Positions 5,887 to 8,154 of a stretch of DNA of 8,154 nucleotides are shown here, piece after piece. The notes beneath the pieces are model-generated. The model saw nothing but the letters and a program-made list of their open reading frames with translations, was not told the DNA's origin and made no database searches. Position numbers and translations under genes: made by a program. The stretch's first letter is position 1. Every line of letters begins with the position of its first letter. Origin of the DNA: CAIOSQ01 sp964434345 (GTDB lineage: Bacteria > Pseudomonadota > Alphaproteobacteria > CACIAM-22H2); contig CAYSUY010000188.1 in assembly GCA_964434345.1 (NCBI GenBank), forward strand, positions 1 through 8,154. Reading direction: 5' to 3'.

Positions 5887-7761
5887 ATGACCGAGACCAT
5901 GACGGCGGAGACCCATTCCTTTCAGGCGGAAGTCAGCCGCCTGCTCGAGATCGTCGCGCATTCGCTCTATTCCGAGCGGCGCGTCTTCCTGCGCGAGCTG
6001 GTGTCGAATGCGGCCGATGCCTGCGACCGGTTGCGCTACGAGGCCCTTCAGGCGCCCGAACTTCTCGGCGCCGATGCCGAACTCAAGATCGTGCTCGCCG
6101 CGGATCCCGCGGCGCGTACCCTGACCATCTCGGACAACGGCATCGGCATGAGCCGGACCGAGCTGGTCGGCAATCTCGGTACGATCGCGCGATCGGGTAC
6201 GGCGGCCTTCGTGAAGGGACTCGAGGTCGACCGGAAGCCCGGTGCGCCGTCGCTGATCGGCCAGTTCGGCGTCGGCTTCTACGCCGCCTTCATGGTTGCC
6301 GCGCGGGTCGAGGTGATCTCGCGGCGGGCCGGCTCCGAGGAGGCGTGGCGCTGGACCAGCGATGGCCGCGGCGCCTTCCAGGTGGAACCGGCATCGCGCG
6401 CGGCCCGCGGCACGGACATCGTCCTCCACCTCAAGGACGACGCGCTGGAATTCGCCGAAGAGCAGACGCTGCGCGACATCGTGCGCGACTATGCCGATCA
6501 CATCGCGGTGCCGGTGGAACTTGCCGGGGCACAGGACGGCGAAGGGGCGCTGAACCAGGCGTCTGCGCTCTGGACCCGGCCGCGCGCGGAGATCACCGAT
6601 CAGCAATACGCCGAGTTCTACCGTCATGTCGGGCATGGTTTCGATGCGCCCTGGACGACCATCCATTGGCGGGCCGAGGGACGGATCGAATATACGGGCC
6701 TGCTCTTCCTGCCCGAGAGCGCGCCCTTCGATCTCTACAGCCCCGAGCGGCGCCATCAGGTGAAGCTCTATGTCCGCCGGGTGTTCATCACCGACAAGGC
6801 GGAGGACCTCCTGCCGCGCTGGCTGCGCTTCGTGTGCGGCGTGGTCGACTCCGCGGATCTGCCGCTCAATGTCAGCCGCGAGATGCTGCAGAACAACCCG
6901 GTCGTCAGGCTGATGCGGCAGGGCCTCGTGAACAAGATCCTGTCGGAACTCGAGAAGCGCGCGAAGGACGACGCGGCGGGTTACGAGACCTTCTGGAAGG
7001 CATTCGGCCCGGTCCTCAAGGAGGGGATCGTCCACGAGGCCGAGGCGCGCAAGCGACTGGTGCAGCTTGCGCGGTTCCGGTCGACGGCGGTCGATGGCTG
7101 GACCAGCCTCGCCGACTATGTCGCACGCATGAAGGAGGGCCAGGAGTCGATCTACTACGTGACCGGCGAGACCCCCGAGGCGATGCGCCGTCTGCCGCAG
7201 CTGGAGGGGCATCTCAAGCGCGGCGTCGAGGTCCTGCTGCTCGCGGATCCGATCGACGAGTTCTGGCTCGGCCATGTCGAGGATTTCGAGGGCCGCAAGT
7301 TGCGCTCGGTCACCCGCGGCGGCGACGATCTGGCGAAGATCAAGGCCGCCGACGCGCCGGCGGAAGAGCCGCCTCCGGCCGGCGAGTTCGAAGGGCTGGT
7401 GACGCTGCTGAAGCTGACGCTGGAGCAGGATGTCAAGGATGTCCGGATTTCGCAGCGGCTGGAGGACAGCGCCGTCTGTCTGGTGGCGGACGAGAGCGGC
7501 TACGACATCCACCTCGAGCGTCTGCTGCGCCAGCACCGTCACCTCGATGCCGGTTCAAAACGTATCCTGGAGATCAATCCGCGCCATCCGCTGATCAAGG
7601 CGCTGGCCAGGACGGCGACCAGCGAGGATGGCGGCGCGAAGGTCGCCGACGCGGCGAAGCTGCTGGTCGACCAGGCCCGGCTGGCGGCCGGCGACCCGGT
7701 TCCGGACCTCGCGGCGTTCTCGCGCCGCCTGGAGGGTGCGATCGGGCGCATGCTGGGCTGA
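5887..7761 (+). CDS. htpG: Molecular chaperone HtpG (bacterial Hsp90)
   Basis: A 624-aa ATP-dependent cytosolic chaperone, full family length. The N-terminal GHKL ATPase domain shows the catalytic Glu37 with Asn41 and Asp44 in FLRELVSNAADA, DNGIGM (Asp83, nucleotide binding), LGTIARSGT (97-105, lid) and GQFGVGFYAAFMVA (from 125). The middle domain is recognised from YTGLLFLPESAPFDLY, VKLYVRRVFITD, LPRWLRFVCGVVDSADLPLNVSREMLQ (including the conserved SRE Arg that contacts the ATP gamma-phosphate in Hsp90s) and ARFRST. The C-terminal dimerisation domain runs to the end. Acidic low-complexity residues (DAPAEEPPPAGEFEG) mark the linker between middle and C-terminal domains. I chose the ATG at 5887 because homology begins within ten residues and a weak GAGAG lies 7 nt upstream. 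The frame stays open further left but without recognisable sequence. It stands alone, divergent from the transporter operon, and is probably heat-shock controlled. Confidence 0.97.
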   Translation: MTETMTAETHSFQAEVSRLLEIVAHSLYSERRVFLRELVSNAADACDRLRYEALQAPELLGADAELKIVLAADPAARTLTISDNGIGMSRTELVGNLGTIARSGTAAFVKGLEVDRKPGAPSLIGQFGVGFYAAFMVAARVEVISRRAGSEEAWRWTSDGRGAFQVEPASRAARGTDIVLHLKDDALEFAEEQTLRDIVRDYADHIAVPVELAGAQDGEGALNQASALWTRPRAEITDQQYAEFYRHVGHGFDAPWTTIHWRAEGRIEYTGLLFLPESAPFDLYSPERRHQVKLYVRRVFITDKAEDLLPRWLRFVCGVVDSADLPLNVSREMLQNNPVVRLMRQGLVNKILSELEKRAKDDAAGYETFWKAFGPVLKEGIVHEAEARKRLVQLARFRSTAVDGWTSLADYVARMKEGQESIYYVTGETPEAMRRLPQLEGHLKRGVEVLLLADPIDEFWLGHVEDFEGRKLRSVTRGGDDLAKIKAADAPAEEPPPAGEFEGLVTLLKLTLEQDVKDVRISQRLEDSAVCLVADESGYDIHLERLLRQHRHLDAGSKRILEINPRHPLIKALARTATSEDGGAKVADAAKLLVDQARLAAGDPVPDLAAFSRRLEGAIGRMLG

Positions 7762-7777
7762 GCTTGGGCCGACGCGC

Positions 7778-7809
7778 GGCGCGAGGCGGGTGTCCAGCCG
7801 CCGCGCGCC
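7778..7809 (+). terminator. GC-rich stem-loop after htpG
   Basis: GGCGCGAGGCGG (7778-7789) pairs with CCGCCGCGCGCC (7798-7809) with one mismatch and an 8-nt loop. It begins 17 bp after the htpG stop. There is no T tract after the stem, so a classical intrinsic terminator is not shown. It may act as an mRNA 3'-end stabiliser or a Rho-assisted end. Confidence 0.35.
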
Positions 7810-7860
7810 ACGTATCGGCCCATTGCGGAGCGCGCGATAAGAGGCCAGCATCCCTGGCAG

Positions 7861-7884
7861 GGGGCGTCCGGTCCGGACAGCCCC
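7861..7884 (+). promoter_or_regulatory. Inverted repeat in the leader of the secreted binding-protein gene
   Basis: GGGGCGTCCG (7861-7870) pairs with CGGAC-A-GCCCC (7874-7884): ten base pairs, one bulged A and a 3-base centre. It ends 23 bp before the start codon and 9 bp before the Shine-Dalgarno. A second small palindrome, CCCTG-G-CAGGG (7852-7862), abuts it on the left. It may be an operator or a leader hairpin. With no T tract on either side it is not a terminator. No clear -35/-10 pair is visible nearby. Confidence 0.35.
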
Positions 7885-7907
7885 GACGCAACCAGGGAGA
7901 GGCATAC

Positions 7908-8154
7908 ATGAAGGCGCGCACTTCGCTCGCGGCCGTCGCCGGCCTGCTGGCACTCACCGGCGTCGCATCGGCGCAGGATCTTCCCAAGACCCATTTCAAG
8001 GTCATCGGGCTCAACGGTCCGACCGTCGCCTCGATGGTCGACGAGGTGCCGTTCTGGCGCGACACGCTGCCGAAGGTCTCCAACGGTTCGTTGACGGCGG
8101 ACATCACGCCGCTCGACCAGATGGGCGTCGACGACAAGACGATGCTGCGCCTGC
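7908..8154 (+). CDS. Secreted solute-binding protein, TRAP (DctP)-like, 5' part only
   Basis: Only the first 82 codons are present; the gene runs off the right edge. Residues 1-22 form a clear Sec signal peptide: basic start MKAR, hydrophobic core VAGLLALTG, and the cleavage site ASA|QD after residue 22. The mature part begins QDLPKTHFKVIGLNGPT and continues to VPFWRDTLPKVSNGSLTADITPLDQMG. The pattern of a short first strand (FKVIGLNG), then a helix with FW.D.LPK.S.G, then a strand ending in TPLDQMG fits the N-terminal lobe of DctP-type periplasmic proteins of TRAP transporters, where a signal peptide and this layout are usual. The start is fixed by the signal peptide and by AGGGAGAGG at 7894-7902, 5 nt before the ATG. 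The ligand cannot be told from this part, and the membrane subunits (DctQ, DctM) would have to lie further right or elsewhere. Confidence 0.7.
   Translation, partial: MKARTSLAAVAGLLALTGVASAQDLPKTHFKVIGLNGPTVASMVDEVPFWRDTLPKVSNGSLTADITPLDQMGVDDKTMLRL

Noticed and set aside
5770..7542. A 590-codon minus-strand open frame opposite htpG.
   Set aside because: It is the antisense shadow of an unmistakable HtpG gene, with Arg-rich composition and no motif.

Overview
The window is GC-rich, roughly two thirds G+C by eye. It encodes six complete or nearly complete genes and one gene cut by the right edge. Gene content points to a free-living Gram-negative, most likely an alphaproteobacterium: a high-GC genome, a periplasmic sugar-type ABC binding protein with a twin-arginine-like leader, a DctP-like TRAP-type periplasmic protein and a eubacterial HtpG. 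I cannot name the species. No RNA gene, insertion sequence, CRISPR array or integrase is visible.

Left block, minus strand, transcribed from about 5.7 kb down to 60. Five genes read in the same direction in the order MalF-type permease, MalG-type permease, family-1 (sugar-type) substrate-binding protein, type I sulfatase-like hydrolase, and NAD-type beta-hydroxyacid dehydrogenase. The two permeases are 10 bp apart, with the second gene's Shine-Dalgarno built on the first gene's stop codon. The hydrolase and dehydrogenase overlap by ATGA. A strong 17-bp stem-loop followed by a short T run separates the transporter genes from the two enzyme genes. No ATPase gene for the transporter is inside the window. 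A reasonable reading is a catabolic operon that imports a small, probably sugar- or polyol-like organosulfate (or another ester). The hydrolase would cut the ester and the dehydrogenase would oxidise or reduce a hydroxyacid or aldehyde product. The actual substrate cannot be read from the sequence.

Centre, 5685-5886. This is a divergent intergenic region between the transporter operon and htpG. Its left half has three packed inverted repeats in what would be the leader of the transporter operon. Its right half has a sigma-32-like promoter candidate for htpG.

Right block, plus strand. htpG (Hsp90 chaperone, 624 aa) stands alone. A GC-rich stem-loop without a T tract follows it. A separate gene for a secreted, DctP/TRAP-like solute-binding protein then begins at 7908 and runs off the window.

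The main points for follow-up are the substrate of the sulfatase operon, the unusual substrate-binding motif in the dehydrogenase, the intercistronic hairpin, and the leader repeats. None of these proves a new system. The left block is best described as an uncharacterised, probably organosulfate-directed, transport and degradation operon.
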